Shown here one piece after another: positions 16,527-24,031 of a DNA stretch of 64,000 nt. Under the pieces are notes generated by a model that did not search any database, was not told the origin of the DNA, and saw only the letters and a list, made by a program, of their open reading frames with translations. Origin of the DNA: Arcobacter_B sp049472135 (GTDB lineage: Bacteria; Campylobacterota; Campylobacteria; Campylobacterales; Arcobacteraceae); NCBI RefSeq assembly GCF_049472135.1, contig NZ_JBMOVV010000009.1, forward strand, positions 43,468 to 107,467, written 5' to 3'. Each line of letters starts with the position of its first letter. Position 1 is the first letter of the stretch. A program made the translations under genes and the position numbers.

Positions 16527-17686
16527 GCCCAACTAACATAAAAAAATATGGTATTGCTATTACTTTAGCACTTAGTCTTACAGCTTGTGGTGGTGGAGGT
16601 GGAGGAACTTCATCTTCATCTATTCAAAATGTGGTTGCTTCAGTTATTGATGATAATATGTTTCAATTTGCTTGGCATATAAATAAAAATATTAATACAA
16701 CATATAAAACAAGCAATAATATAGATGATGAAGCACATATAAGCTTAGAAGAAGCATGGGCAGTTACAAAAGGACAGCAAACAAATGGCCAAGCTATAAA
16801 AGTAGCTATCATTGATGAAGACTTTGAAGTAAATCACCCAAATATTAAAAGTAAAATATTTAAAGTCTATAATGCAATGGATGGTTCATCTAATATAGCA
16901 GATAGTGATGGAGATACATTCTATCATGGTCTTGCAGTTGCAGGTATAGTTGCAGGAGATGAAGTTGGTGTTGCACCACAAACTCAACTTATACTTATTA
17001 ACTTAGATTTTGAAAATAATACTTTAAGTGAAGCAGATGTTATAGAAGCTTTTACTTATGCTCAGAATAATGGTGCAAGAGTTATAAATTGTAGTTGGGG
17101 ATTAGGTTCAATTCCTCAAACTGTGTCAGATAAAATTACAGAACTTAAAGATGCTGGTATTATTGTAGTATTCTCATCAGGGAATGATGGTGCAGATTTA
17201 GACCAAGCTGGGAATGAAGATTTATCAGAGATAGATACAGTTATTGGAGTGGGTGCTTCTAGTATACTTAATGATGTTACTTCTTACTCAAACTATGGTT
17301 CAACGATTGATGTTATAGCACCTGGTGGAGGTGGTGTTAATAATAGTTCTAATCTTTTAGGTATTTTATCCCTAGATCAAAGTGGAAGTGCAGGAGAAAA
17401 TAAAAATACTCAACTTTCATATACAAATGAAAATCTAGATAACTATACTTTAACATCTGGTACAAGCTTTGCAGCTCCTACAACTACAGGATTAGTTGCA
17501 TTAATGTTATCAGTAAATCCAAATCTTACTTTTGCACAAGTAAGAAATATTTTGATTTCAACTACAGATAAAGTTGGAGGAACAAATGCAGACTATTCAG
17601 TAGGAAGTTTTGATACAAAAAGAGCTTATGGAAAAATAAACGCAAAAAAAGCTATAGAAGCTGCGCAAGCCTCACTTAATCCATAA
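16523..17686 (+). CDS. Subtilisin-family (S8) serine protease, lipoprotein, lacking its own propeptide
   Basis: 387-residue protease. A lipobox (LSLTAC, Cys22) followed by a Gly6/Ser linker anchors it to the envelope. The catalytic triad is visible as Asp98 (VAIIDEDFEVNHP), His135 (FYHGLAVAGIVAG) and Ser315 (TSGTSFAAP), with oxyanion Asn221 (FSSGNDG). The segment MFQFAWHINKN at 46-56 matches the part that normally follows directly after a propeptide, yet only about 20 residues lie between the lipid anchor and it. The propeptide therefore seems to be supplied by the upstream overlapping gene. No C-terminal beta domain is present. The His motif HGLAVAG departs from the usual HGTxVAG. Confidence 0.93.
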   Translation: MSPTNIKKYGIAITLALSLTACGGGGGGTSSSSIQNVVASVIDDNMFQFAWHINKNINTTYKTSNNIDDEAHISLEEAWAVTKGQQTNGQAIKVAIIDEDFEVNHPNIKSKIFKVYNAMDGSSNIADSDGDTFYHGLAVAGIVAGDEVGVAPQTQLILINLDFENNTLSEADVIEAFTYAQNNGARVINCSWGLGSIPQTVSDKITELKDAGIIVVFSSGNDGADLDQAGNEDLSEIDTVIGVGASSILNDVTSYSNYGSTIDVIAPGGGGVNNSSNLLGILSLDQSGSAGENKNTQLSYTNENLDNYTLTSGTSFAAPTTTGLVALMLSVNPNLTFAQVRNILISTTDKVGGTNADYSVGSFDTKRAYGKINAKKAIEAAQASLNP

Positions 17687-17687
17687 A

Positions 17688-17712
17688 GATAAGTAAGAAA
17701 ATCTTACTTGTC
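17688..17712. terminator. Bidirectional terminator between subtilase and EI24 genes
   Basis: An 11-bp stem GATAAGTAAGA/TCTTACTTGTC (one G-T pair) with a 3-base loop lies directly after the subtilase stop and overlaps the last codons of the convergent gene. Confidence 0.7.
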
Positions 17713-18555
17713 TTCTAAAAGTTTAATATCTTCTTTCTTCTCTTTGTTTTCACTATTTATATCATTTTTCATATCAGGTACTTCAAACTCATACATTTTA
17801 TCTAGTTTTATTAAGTATGCATGACCTAAATAAATGATATAAAATACTGCGGTAAATAAAGTAATAAAAGGAATCATAGATACCAAATATAAGAATAATG
17901 TTCTTCCCCTAAAAGCATTTGCCTCTTTTTTGTATATTCTTTTATACTCTTCTTGACTTAAAAGTGTTGAAGCAACATCATGATTTAAAAGTTTATGAAA
18001 GAAATAGTACAAAGGTAAAGAAAATGCCAAAATATTTAAAACTGGTACGAAATATACTGGAATCAAGATTACAAATAAAAATATCATCATAAATAGACTT
18101 TTAAGTAAAACCCATAATGGAGATAAAAGTGTACCATGCCCATGTAAAGTTAAATGACTATAATGCCTTTTATGAACAATTCCTAAAATCATTGGTGTTA
18201 AAAATCCAATTACAACTAATGTCAAAATAACTGATGCTTGTAAAACAACTATCGAACCAATTGTATATAATAAAAATCCTGCAATCCATGAAGTAAAAGA
18301 GTATTTAAATAAAAATACAATTATATATGTTAACCACACGAAATAAAATGGTGCATTCTCATCTATAACTACTTCTTGACCATTTTCTGAAGCTTGTGCT
18401 ATCTCTTGAAGTGCTGTAATTCCAAAATCAGCTGCTGCAAAAAACAATGAATAAATTAAAATCATTGTAATAATAAGTGGAACAAGTGCTATTCTTAACA
18501 TCTTAGAGGTTAAAAAATCTTTTAAACTTCTTGATAATATATCTATTTCTGTCAA
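17704..18555 (-). CDS. EI24-domain (CysZ-like) inner-membrane protein
   Basis: 283-residue integral membrane protein with about five or six hydrophobic helices and the EI24/CysZ pattern (LKDFLTSKMLRIALVPLIIT at the N-terminus, a long hydrophobic centre, and KRIYKKEANAFRGR before the last helices). CysZ proteins import sulfate; close support for that activity is absent here, and many EI24 proteins in this phylum are uncharacterised. The C-terminal 35 residues are highly charged and cytoplasmic. It follows the radical SAM gene by 38 bp on the same strand. Confidence 0.8.
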   Translation of the reverse strand: MTEIDILSRSLKDFLTSKMLRIALVPLIITMILIYSLFFAAADFGITALQEIAQASENGQEVVIDENAPFYFVWLTYIIVFLFKYSFTSWIAGFLLYTIGSIVVLQASVILTLVVIGFLTPMILGIVHKRHYSHLTLHGHGTLLSPLWVLLKSLFMMIFLFVILIPVYFVPVLNILAFSLPLYYFFHKLLNHDVASTLLSQEEYKRIYKKEANAFRGRTLFLYLVSMIPFITLFTAVFYIIYLGHAYLIKLDKMYEFEVPDMKNDINSENKEKKEDIKLLEDK

Positions 18556-18593
18556 ATGAAACCTTTAATAATTTTTTGAATTATAGCTTAGTT

Positions 18594-19514
18594 TTACTTA
18601 TCAAATCTAAGTCTATATTCACATTTTTGGCAAAGTTCTTCTACTACTTTACCTTCTTTAAAACCTTTTTGAATATCTTTTACTCTTTTTGAATTTAATA
18701 TATCTTTTATTTGTGAATCATTAGTGTTTCCTAAGTTTACACAAGCATTTTGGTCTAAACAACAAGGAATTACATCACCAGAAGACAATATTCCAAAATG
18801 TGAGTCTAAACCATAACAAAATCCTTGTTTTGAAACAAACTTATTTTCTAAACTAGGCCAGTTGAAATATTCATCAAAATTAAAAAATAGTTTTTTAGCT
18901 ATTCTTATATTTTTGGGCTTATTTGAATAAACCTCATCTAAAAGAATTTGAGTATTAAAACTATTATTTATTTTGTCAAATACCTTTTGATTAAACTGTT
19001 TTGCACTTTGTTCTTCATCTAAGTTCCAAATTCTAAGATTTATAAAATATTCATGATTATGTTCTTGGGCATATTTTATAAAAGAAATTATTGGGTCTAA
19101 ATACTCATCTAAACTTTTCTTATGAGAATTTGCATTATAAGAGTTTATAGAAAAATTTATTTGTCTTATAGCTTTATGCAGCAATGATTCAAAATGCTTT
19201 TCATTTAAATTATTTGCCGTAGTTGTGATGTTAACTTCTAAATCATTTTTTAAACTAATATCTAAATATTTATTTAAATTTGATAGTACTAAAGGATCTC
19301 CTACAACATGATAAGCTAACTGTTTTGTATACTCTTTTAATTGTGCATTTATATCTTCAAAATGCTCTAGACTCATTGTTTGATTTGGCTTGATTTTAGG
19401 AGGGCAAAATGTACACTTTAGATTACAAATATTAGTAATTTCAATATGAACTTTTTTAAATTTTTTAATTTTATAGCCTTTTTTAAATTTTAGCAATTGT
19501 ATCAAATAGTTCAT
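18594..19514 (-). CDS. Radical SAM protein with SPASM-type C-terminus
   Basis: 306-residue iron-sulfur enzyme. The radical SAM cluster motif is TNICNLKCTFCPP (Cys30, Cys34, Cys37), followed by the barrel elements HVVGDPLVL and INFSINSYNANS. The C-terminal part has the SPASM-like cysteines: QGFCYG, VIPCCLDQNACVNLGN and VEELCQKCEYRLR. Such proteins modify peptides, proteins or RNA. No precursor peptide gene is evident next to it, so the substrate is open. The short basic N-terminus (LKFKKGYKIKKFKKVH) is unusual. It sits upstream of the EI24 gene. Confidence 0.88.
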   Translation of the reverse strand: MNYLIQLLKFKKGYKIKKFKKVHIEITNICNLKCTFCPPKIKPNQTMSLEHFEDINAQLKEYTKQLAYHVVGDPLVLSNLNKYLDISLKNDLEVNITTTANNLNEKHFESLLHKAIRQINFSINSYNANSHKKSLDEYLDPIISFIKYAQEHNHEYFINLRIWNLDEEQSAKQFNQKVFDKINNSFNTQILLDEVYSNKPKNIRIAKKLFFNFDEYFNWPSLENKFVSKQGFCYGLDSHFGILSSGDVIPCCLDQNACVNLGNTNDSQIKDILNSKRVKDIQKGFKEGKVVEELCQKCEYRLRFDK

Positions 19515-19591
19515 AAAACAAAGCAGCTTAAAGCCTTAAGTAATTGTAGTTTAATTATAATTCGATTTAAGTTCAAAACAAAGGTTCAAAA

Positions 19592-19915
19592 ATGGAAATG
19601 ATTTTAAATGAAAATGACATAGTTGTTGGTGCAAAATTTGATAATGGCACTATTCAAGACTATATTGATGATAAAAAAACTTACGGACTAATAAGAATAG
19701 AAGATTCAACTGCAAACTGGTTTTTATTTAATAAAGATGAGAGTGAAGAAGATATTCAGAAACTATATAATGAAATCATAAATCAAGATCATTTTATCCA
19801 TGATGACTTTGGAGAAGAGATAGTTATATTCAACAGACAGGGTTCTGTAGAGTATAAAGATTTTAAAGATAAAATAGACGAGTATCTAAATGATGAGATG
19901 GGTAGTATTTTTTAA
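19592..19915 (+). CDS. Acidic protein of unknown function
   Basis: 107-residue, strongly acidic cytoplasmic protein (NENDIVVGAKFDNG at the start, YLNDEMGSIF at the end) with mixed alpha/beta character and no cysteine or membrane segment. The ATG follows a weak Shine-Dalgarno (AAAGGTTC). It is divergent from the radical SAM gene by 77 bp and convergent with the next gene, with which it shares a terminator hairpin. No family was recognised. Confidence 0.7.
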   Translation: MEMILNENDIVVGAKFDNGTIQDYIDDKKTYGLIRIEDSTANWFLFNKDESEEDIQKLYNEIINQDHFIHDDFGEEIVIFNRQGSVEYKDFKDKIDEYLNDEMGSIF

Positions 19916-19923
19916 TACTACTC
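19900..19923. terminator. Bidirectional terminator hairpin
   Basis: The stem GGGTAGTATT/AATACTACTC (one G-T pair) with a TTTT loop covers the last codons of the acidic protein gene and the last codon and stop of the convergent gene. Confidence 0.65.
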
Positions 19924-20655
19924 AATAAATACTTTTTTGTAAATCTCATCAAAGTTTTGTATATCTAAAGGTGTAAAAGCCTTATCTCTTTGTTCGTTCC
20001 AATATAAAAGTTTATGTCTTAAACCCTTTTTATTTAAAAACTTCACATAATAAGCTGTCGCTAAAACCTCTTTTGTTTTATTATCTACAAATCTATATTT
20101 ATATTCATCATAAATATTAGGAAGAAGACTTTTTGTCTTTTCAACTTTTATAGAGTATTTAGCTTTTATTTCATTATTTTTAGACTCTTGTGTATATTCA
20201 TAGCCATTTAAAAAAAGTCTAACTTTTTTATATTTATATCTATTAAATCTATATTCTAAAGCCGGTATATCAACAAATTTTTCAATATAACTTTCATGTT
20301 CATCTACTAGTTTTTGTTTTGAACTTGAAGATAAATTTGCTAATTGTTTTAAATCATGGCCATATACTTTAATAGTAGACAAACTTTCAATTCGGTTATA
20401 CTCATTTTTAACAGCTTTTTTATAAAAAGTGCTATTATATGAAGTTAAACTATAAAAGTTTTTTACAAGATACTTTAAAAAAATGTCATTATAAAATAGA
20501 CTTAAAGTTAAAACAATTGATATTAGAAAAACTATTTTTGATCTAAATATTTTAAATATAATAAAACTTACAAATATACAAAATGATATATATGATAAAT
20601 TCGCAGGTATAAATAAAAAATTTTCTGGTATTACAAACTCAAAAGATGTTGGCAT
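19918..20655 (-). CDS. Membrane protein of unknown function
   Basis: 245-residue protein. Two hydrophobic segments in the first 55 residues (ANLSYISFCIFVSFIIF and IVFLISIVLTLSLFY) are followed by a basic, largely soluble domain rich in Lys and Tyr (YRFNRYKYKKVRLFLNGYEY; YKYRFVDNKTKEVLATAYYV) that probably lies outside the cytoplasm. No domain recognised. It is 5 bp from the next upstream gene on the same strand, so the two form a small operon. Confidence 0.72.
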   Translation of the reverse strand: MPTSFEFVIPENFLFIPANLSYISFCIFVSFIIFKIFRSKIVFLISIVLTLSLFYNDIFLKYLVKNFYSLTSYNSTFYKKAVKNEYNRIESLSTIKVYGHDLKQLANLSSSSKQKLVDEHESYIEKFVDIPALEYRFNRYKYKKVRLFLNGYEYTQESKNNEIKAKYSIKVEKTKSLLPNIYDEYKYRFVDNKTKEVLATAYYVKFLNKKGLRHKLLYWNEQRDKAFTPLDIQNFDEIYKKVFIE

Positions 20656-20660
20656 CTATA

Positions 20661-21194
20661 CTACTTTAAAAGATATGGTAAATCTCTTTTAAGACTCTCT
20701 AATAAATCTTCATTTAAGAAAAACTTACACTCTTCTTTTTCAATATTTTTATGGCAATAAGCACAAATATATCTATTTCTTTTTATCACTTCAATACTTT
20801 GCTCTAAGTTTACTTGATTATCTATATCTTGATTATAGTACTCAAACATTTTTTCTAACTCATCTTTTATTTCATCTTTAATAAAAATAATACTCTCTTC
20901 CATAAACTCGATTACATTTTCTTGATTATTTTTAATATTTAAAAAAGCTTCTTGTACATCAGAAAATCTCATATCAAATTTAGCACCAACTAAAAGAAGT
21001 TCTTTTAAATTACTTAATTGATTTTTTTGAAAATAGTATTGTAAAAGTAAATTTAAATAGTGTTCTTGAACATCATTATCATAATCTTCTATATATTCAA
21101 ATACTAAATTAGCATCATTTATTTTTTCATTATTTATAAGTTCATTATGTAATACACCTATTTGTGCTATTACTTCATGTAGTCTATCACTCAT
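20661..21194 (-). CDS. Acidic helical protein with C-terminal cysteine knuckle, unknown function
   Basis: 177-residue protein, mostly helical and acidic (IAQIGVLHNELINNEKINDA, FMEESIIFIKDEIKDELEKM), with a C-terminal CAYCHKN-(x4)-C cluster that could hold a metal. The helix pairs in the first half resemble ankyrin/TPR-like repeats but are too diverged to name. It is the first gene of a two-gene unit with the membrane protein downstream (5 bp gap). No family recognised. Confidence 0.68.
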   Translation of the reverse strand: MSDRLHEVIAQIGVLHNELINNEKINDANLVFEYIEDYDNDVQEHYLNLLLQYYFQKNQLSNLKELLLVGAKFDMRFSDVQEAFLNIKNNQENVIEFMEESIIFIKDEIKDELEKMFEYYNQDIDNQVNLEQSIEVIKRNRYICAYCHKNIEKEECKFFLNEDLLESLKRDLPYLLK

Positions 21195-21348
21195 AATTAT
21201 TCCTATATTAATTTATATTATATTTTAAAGATTATATCCAAAGATATTTGTGTTTTTGTATAAAGTACTCTTTTGTAAATGTTACTTTATTATACTTTTA
21301 AAACTATATATAAATTTTAATTATATTATTAAAGTTTTAATTCTAAAG

Positions 21349-21354
21349 TATAAT
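21349..21354 (+). promoter_or_regulatory. -10 box (TATAAT) upstream of the DsrE-like gene
   Basis: A perfect TATAAT lies 32 bp before the ATG in the 192-bp gap. An inverted repeat ATAAAGTA-N15-TACTTTAT at 21260-21290 lies about 60 bp further upstream and could be an operator for either divergent unit. Confidence 0.5.
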
Positions 21355-21386
21355 ATATAATTATAATAATATTAAAAAGGAGACTT

Positions 21387-21884
21387 ATGAAACTATTTAG
21401 TAAATTATTATTAGTACTTTTTATTTCACTTGCATCTTTCAACATATTAAATGCAAAAGAGATAAATGACAAGGTTGCATTAAATGGAATAAAAGAAGCA
21501 AAAAGTGTTTTTTTAATTGACTTCACAGATGTTAGAAAAACAGCTTTTTACTTAGATATTATAGAAGGTACTCACCAAGGTTTAGTAAAACAAGGTGTAA
21601 AACCTAAGATGGTTTTAGTATTTATAGGAAAAACTGTTAAATATTTAAGTACTGTTCAAGATGAAGCCTTTGAAATGGAAAATGAAGAGCATTTAGAATC
21701 AATTCAAGATTCAATTAAAACATTAGCTAAACTTGGAGTTAGAATGGAAGTTTGTGCAGTTGCTACAAAAGTATTCAATGTAGATAATAATACTATTCCA
21801 GAAGAGATGGATATTATTGCAGATGGATTTATTTCTTTGATTGGTTGGCAAACACAAGATTATAAATTAGTTCCAATTTTTTAA
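21387..21884 (+). CDS. Secreted DsrE-like protein
   Basis: 165-residue protein with a Sec signal peptide (cleavage near LNAKE, residue 24) and a DsrE/DsrF-like alpha/beta domain: VFLIDFTDVRKTAFYLDIIEGT, PKMVLVFIGKTVKYLS, LAKLGVRMEVCAVATKVFNV and a C-terminal GFISLIGWQTQDYKLVP. DsrE-fold proteins take part in sulfur transfer; the single Cys in MEVCAVA is at the place of the active-site Cys in several secreted members. A strong AAAAAGGAG Shine-Dalgarno precedes the ATG. It is convergent with the MerR gene. The periplasmic role is inferred. Confidence 0.82.
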   Translation: MKLFSKLLLVLFISLASFNILNAKEINDKVALNGIKEAKSVFLIDFTDVRKTAFYLDIIEGTHQGLVKQGVKPKMVLVFIGKTVKYLSTVQDEAFEMENEEHLESIQDSIKTLAKLGVRMEVCAVATKVFNVDNNTIPEEMDIIADGFISLIGWQTQDYKLVPIF

Positions 21885-21896
21885 AATTGGAACTAA
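21867..21896. terminator. Bidirectional terminator between DsrE-like and MerR genes
   Basis: A perfect 14-bp stem TTAGTTCCAATTTT/AAAATTGGAACTAA with a 2-base spacer overlaps both convergent stop codons and has U-rich 3' sides in both directions. Confidence 0.75.
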
Positions 21897-22231
21897 ATTA
21901 CATCTACATCTTTTACATCAATACCTGAAAGTTTTTCCATTTTACCTTCAACGATGTCTAAAAAGTCTGCTTTATTTTTCTCATCCATATTATTTTCTAA
22001 CATTTCTATGATATATTTTATACCATTTGCATTAATTTTTTTTGCACTAGCTAAGTAGTGTACAAATGCAATCAATTTAACATCATTAATAGAGTAAAGT
22101 TTTTTACCATCTGTCTTTTTAGGAAGTAAACCTTTATCTTCATACATTTTAAGTGTTCTTACTTTTGCAGTTAAAAGTTCTGCAATACTACTTAAAGGTA
22201 AAATGTCTTTATCGTTATTTAATAGTGCCAA
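21893..22231 (-). CDS. Small MerR-family transcriptional regulator
   Basis: 112-residue protein made almost only of a MerR winged-helix domain: LPLSSIAELLTAKVRTLKMYEDKGLLP, the wing KTDGKKLYSINDVKLIAFVHYL, and a C-terminal helix (IKYIIEMLENNMDEKNKADF) long enough for dimerisation but without an effector or metal-binding domain (no cysteines). This HspR-like architecture suggests that it senses a protein or is constitutive. It is divergent from the TPR protein gene; a perfect 16-bp palindrome lies in between. Confidence 0.88.
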   Translation of the reverse strand: MALLNNDKDILPLSSIAELLTAKVRTLKMYEDKGLLPKKTDGKKLYSINDVKLIAFVHYLASAKKINANGIKYIIEMLENNMDEKNKADFLDIVEGKMEKLSGIDVKDVDVI

Positions 22232-22317
22232 GATTGTCCTTTGTTTTTACGAATTATACAACTATTTCAATAATTTTATTCTAAATCTTTATTTATTTCT
22301 ATTTTTGCTAAAAAAGA

Positions 22318-22340
22318 TATAATGATTATGAATTCATAAT
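22318..22340 (+). promoter_or_regulatory. -10 box followed by a 16-bp perfect palindrome upstream of the TPR gene
   Basis: TATAAT at 22318-22323 is followed after one base by ATTATGAATTCATAAT (22325-22340), which covers the expected transcript start. Position and symmetry fit a repressor site, with the divergent MerR protein as the first candidate. Confidence 0.5.
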
Positions 22341-22356
22341 TTTAGAAAGGAAAGAC

Positions 22357-23238
22357 ATGAGAAAAATTGCAGTTTTATTACTACTTATTTGCACTGCCCT
22401 ACTAGCCCAATCAAAAACTGAACCTATCTCAAAAGAAGAGATTACCAAGAAAGTGAACTCTTTACAAAAGCCTCTTTACAATCCCTTTGTAGAGAACTAT
22501 ATCTTAAATGAGATAAAACAGTTAAGAGATGAAAATAGGGATTTAAAAATTGAGCTACATAAAACACTAGCTAAAAAAGAGGTTGATATTTCAACAAATG
22601 TTATTAACTATGCTACTTCAACTATCAATAATATGTTTTATATTATTGCTGCAGCCAGTTCTATTTTAGTTATTATTGGTTGGTCATCAATAAAAGATAT
22701 TAATGAAAAAGTAAAAAATATGATTGATGAAAAAACATCAAAAACTATTTATGAGTATGAAGAAAGAATGTCCATTTTTGAAAAAGATTTAGCAAAAAGA
22801 GCTAAACAAGTTAAACAAAATGAACAAGAAATAGAGATTATGAATACTATTCACTCTTTATGGCTTAGAGCCTCGCAAGAAACAACTCCTAGTGGAAAAA
22901 TAGAGATTTATGATGAAATTCTAAGAATAAGACCAGATGAAGTTGAAGCACTTACATATAAAGCAGATGCCACTTTAGATTTAGGAGAAGCTAACTGGTC
23001 TTTAAGTCTTACGAACCAAGCATTAGAAATAGATAGTGACTATCCAAATGCCTTCTATCAAAGAGCAAAAGTATTTGCAGTACTAGGACAAGATGATAAT
23101 GCGATTTCAGATTTAGAAAAAGCCATTGAGTTAAATGAAGACTATATTTATAAAATAGAAACCGAAGAAGAGTTTACAGAACTTGTAAACCATGAAGAAA
23201 TAATTAAAATCTTAGAAAAGAAAGTGGATGTTTCTTAG
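22357..23238 (+). CDS. Membrane-anchored TPR protein
   Basis: 293-residue protein: signal peptide (cleavage near LLAQS), a short periplasmic helix, a central membrane helix (about residues 88-107, NNMFYIIAAASSILVIIGW), a long coiled coil (about 115-165) and C-terminal tetratricopeptide repeats (EALTYKADATLDLGEANWSL; PNAFYQRAKVFAVLGQDDNA). TPRs serve as protein-binding platforms, here on the cytoplasmic or periplasmic face depending on topology. No enzyme domain is present. It is divergent from a MerR regulator that may control it. Confidence 0.78.
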   Translation: MRKIAVLLLLICTALLAQSKTEPISKEEITKKVNSLQKPLYNPFVENYILNEIKQLRDENRDLKIELHKTLAKKEVDISTNVINYATSTINNMFYIIAAASSILVIIGWSSIKDINEKVKNMIDEKTSKTIYEYEERMSIFEKDLAKRAKQVKQNEQEIEIMNTIHSLWLRASQETTPSGKIEIYDEILRIRPDEVEALTYKADATLDLGEANWSLSLTNQALEIDSDYPNAFYQRAKVFAVLGQDDNAISDLEKAIELNEDYIYKIETEEEFTELVNHEEIIKILEKKVDVS

Positions 23239-23240
23239 AG

Positions 23241-23270
23241 AATAGATGAAAGATATTTCTTTCATCTATT
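23241..23270. terminator. Bidirectional terminator between TPR and NUDIX genes
   Basis: The perfect 12-bp stem AATAGATGAAAG/CTTTCATCTATT has a 6-base loop, 2 bp after the TPR stop. A smaller AACTTT/AAAGTT element follows at about 23273. Confidence 0.75.
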
Positions 23271-23290
23271 AGAACTTTAAAAAAGTTAAA

Positions 23291-23707
23291 CTACTTATTT
23301 ATTTTCAAAAGAAAATCTTTTATAATCTTTTCATGGTCAAAAACTAGCTTATCAAATGGTATTTCATCATAAGTATAAACAAATACTTCTTTTGCATCAT
23401 CACAAGCTTTTGGTATTCCATAAGCTTTACATTCATATGCTATTGAGGCTGTATGAAATCTAGGATCTCTTGAGGGGTCTGAATATACACCAATCAAACT
23501 TTCAATCTCTACATCTAATGAAGTTTCTTCTTTCATTTCTCTAATTAATGCTGATTCAACACTTTCACCGATATCAACAAAACCACCAGGTATTGCAATA
23601 CCATGAGGTTTATTTAATCTCTCGATAAATACAATACCTTTAAAATTATTATTGTTATCATATAATTTGATAATTCCATCAACACTTAAATAAGGAGTTT
23701 TAATCAT
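23291..23707 (-). CDS. NUDIX hydrolase
   Basis: 138-residue pyrophosphatase acting on a nucleoside diphosphate linked to another group, in the cytoplasm. The NUDIX box reads GFVDIGESVESALIREMKEE and continues TSL, which matches Gx5Ex7REUxEExGU except that the final Gly is Ser. The preceding IPGGF and following VYSDPSRDPRFHTASIAYE (with the SDPxRDPR motif) resemble ADP-ribose or NADH-type members in this phylum. The metal-binding Glu residues are intact, so activity is expected. Stands alone. Confidence 0.9.
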   Translation of the reverse strand: MIKTPYLSVDGIIKLYDNNNNFKGIVFIERLNKPHGIAIPGGFVDIGESVESALIREMKEETSLDVEIESLIGVYSDPSRDPRFHTASIAYECKAYGIPKACDDAKEVFVYTYDEIPFDKLVFDHEKIIKDFLLKINK

Positions 23708-24031
23708 TTATAGCCTTAATATATTTTTTAGATATTATACTAAATTCTCAACTATATATTTTGCTACTGAAGTAAAATATCTATCAATATTTTCTGAGAA
23801 TATTATAATTATGAAAGTTAATAAAATAAAGTTAAAAATGTATGTCACTAATTAACCCTTTTTAGATATTTTTTTGTAATTATATATAAAATAATCTTAC
23901 ATATAAATAATATTATTGTTATAAAAGACGTTATATTAATAGTTTTATATAAGAAGCTGTTTTAAATATATTTTGTAAATAAATGTTATAATTTAATAAC
24001 ATCAAATATTAATTATTTTTAAGGCAAAACA
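23708..24031. other. AT-rich intergenic region upstream of the first diguanylate cyclase
   Basis: 324 bp with no convincing coding frame. Near its right end ATGTTAT-N6-ATAACAT (23983-24002) forms an inverted repeat that contains a perfect TATAAT (23987-23992), placed 39 bp before the TTG start, so promoter and operator probably coincide. The rest is AT-rich sequence in which I see nothing more. Confidence 0.5.

Noticed and set aside
23708..24031. Possible small RNA or riboswitch in the 324-bp gap
   Set aside because: Only AT-rich sequence with one promoter-like inverted repeat; no extended stem structure or terminator could be seen.
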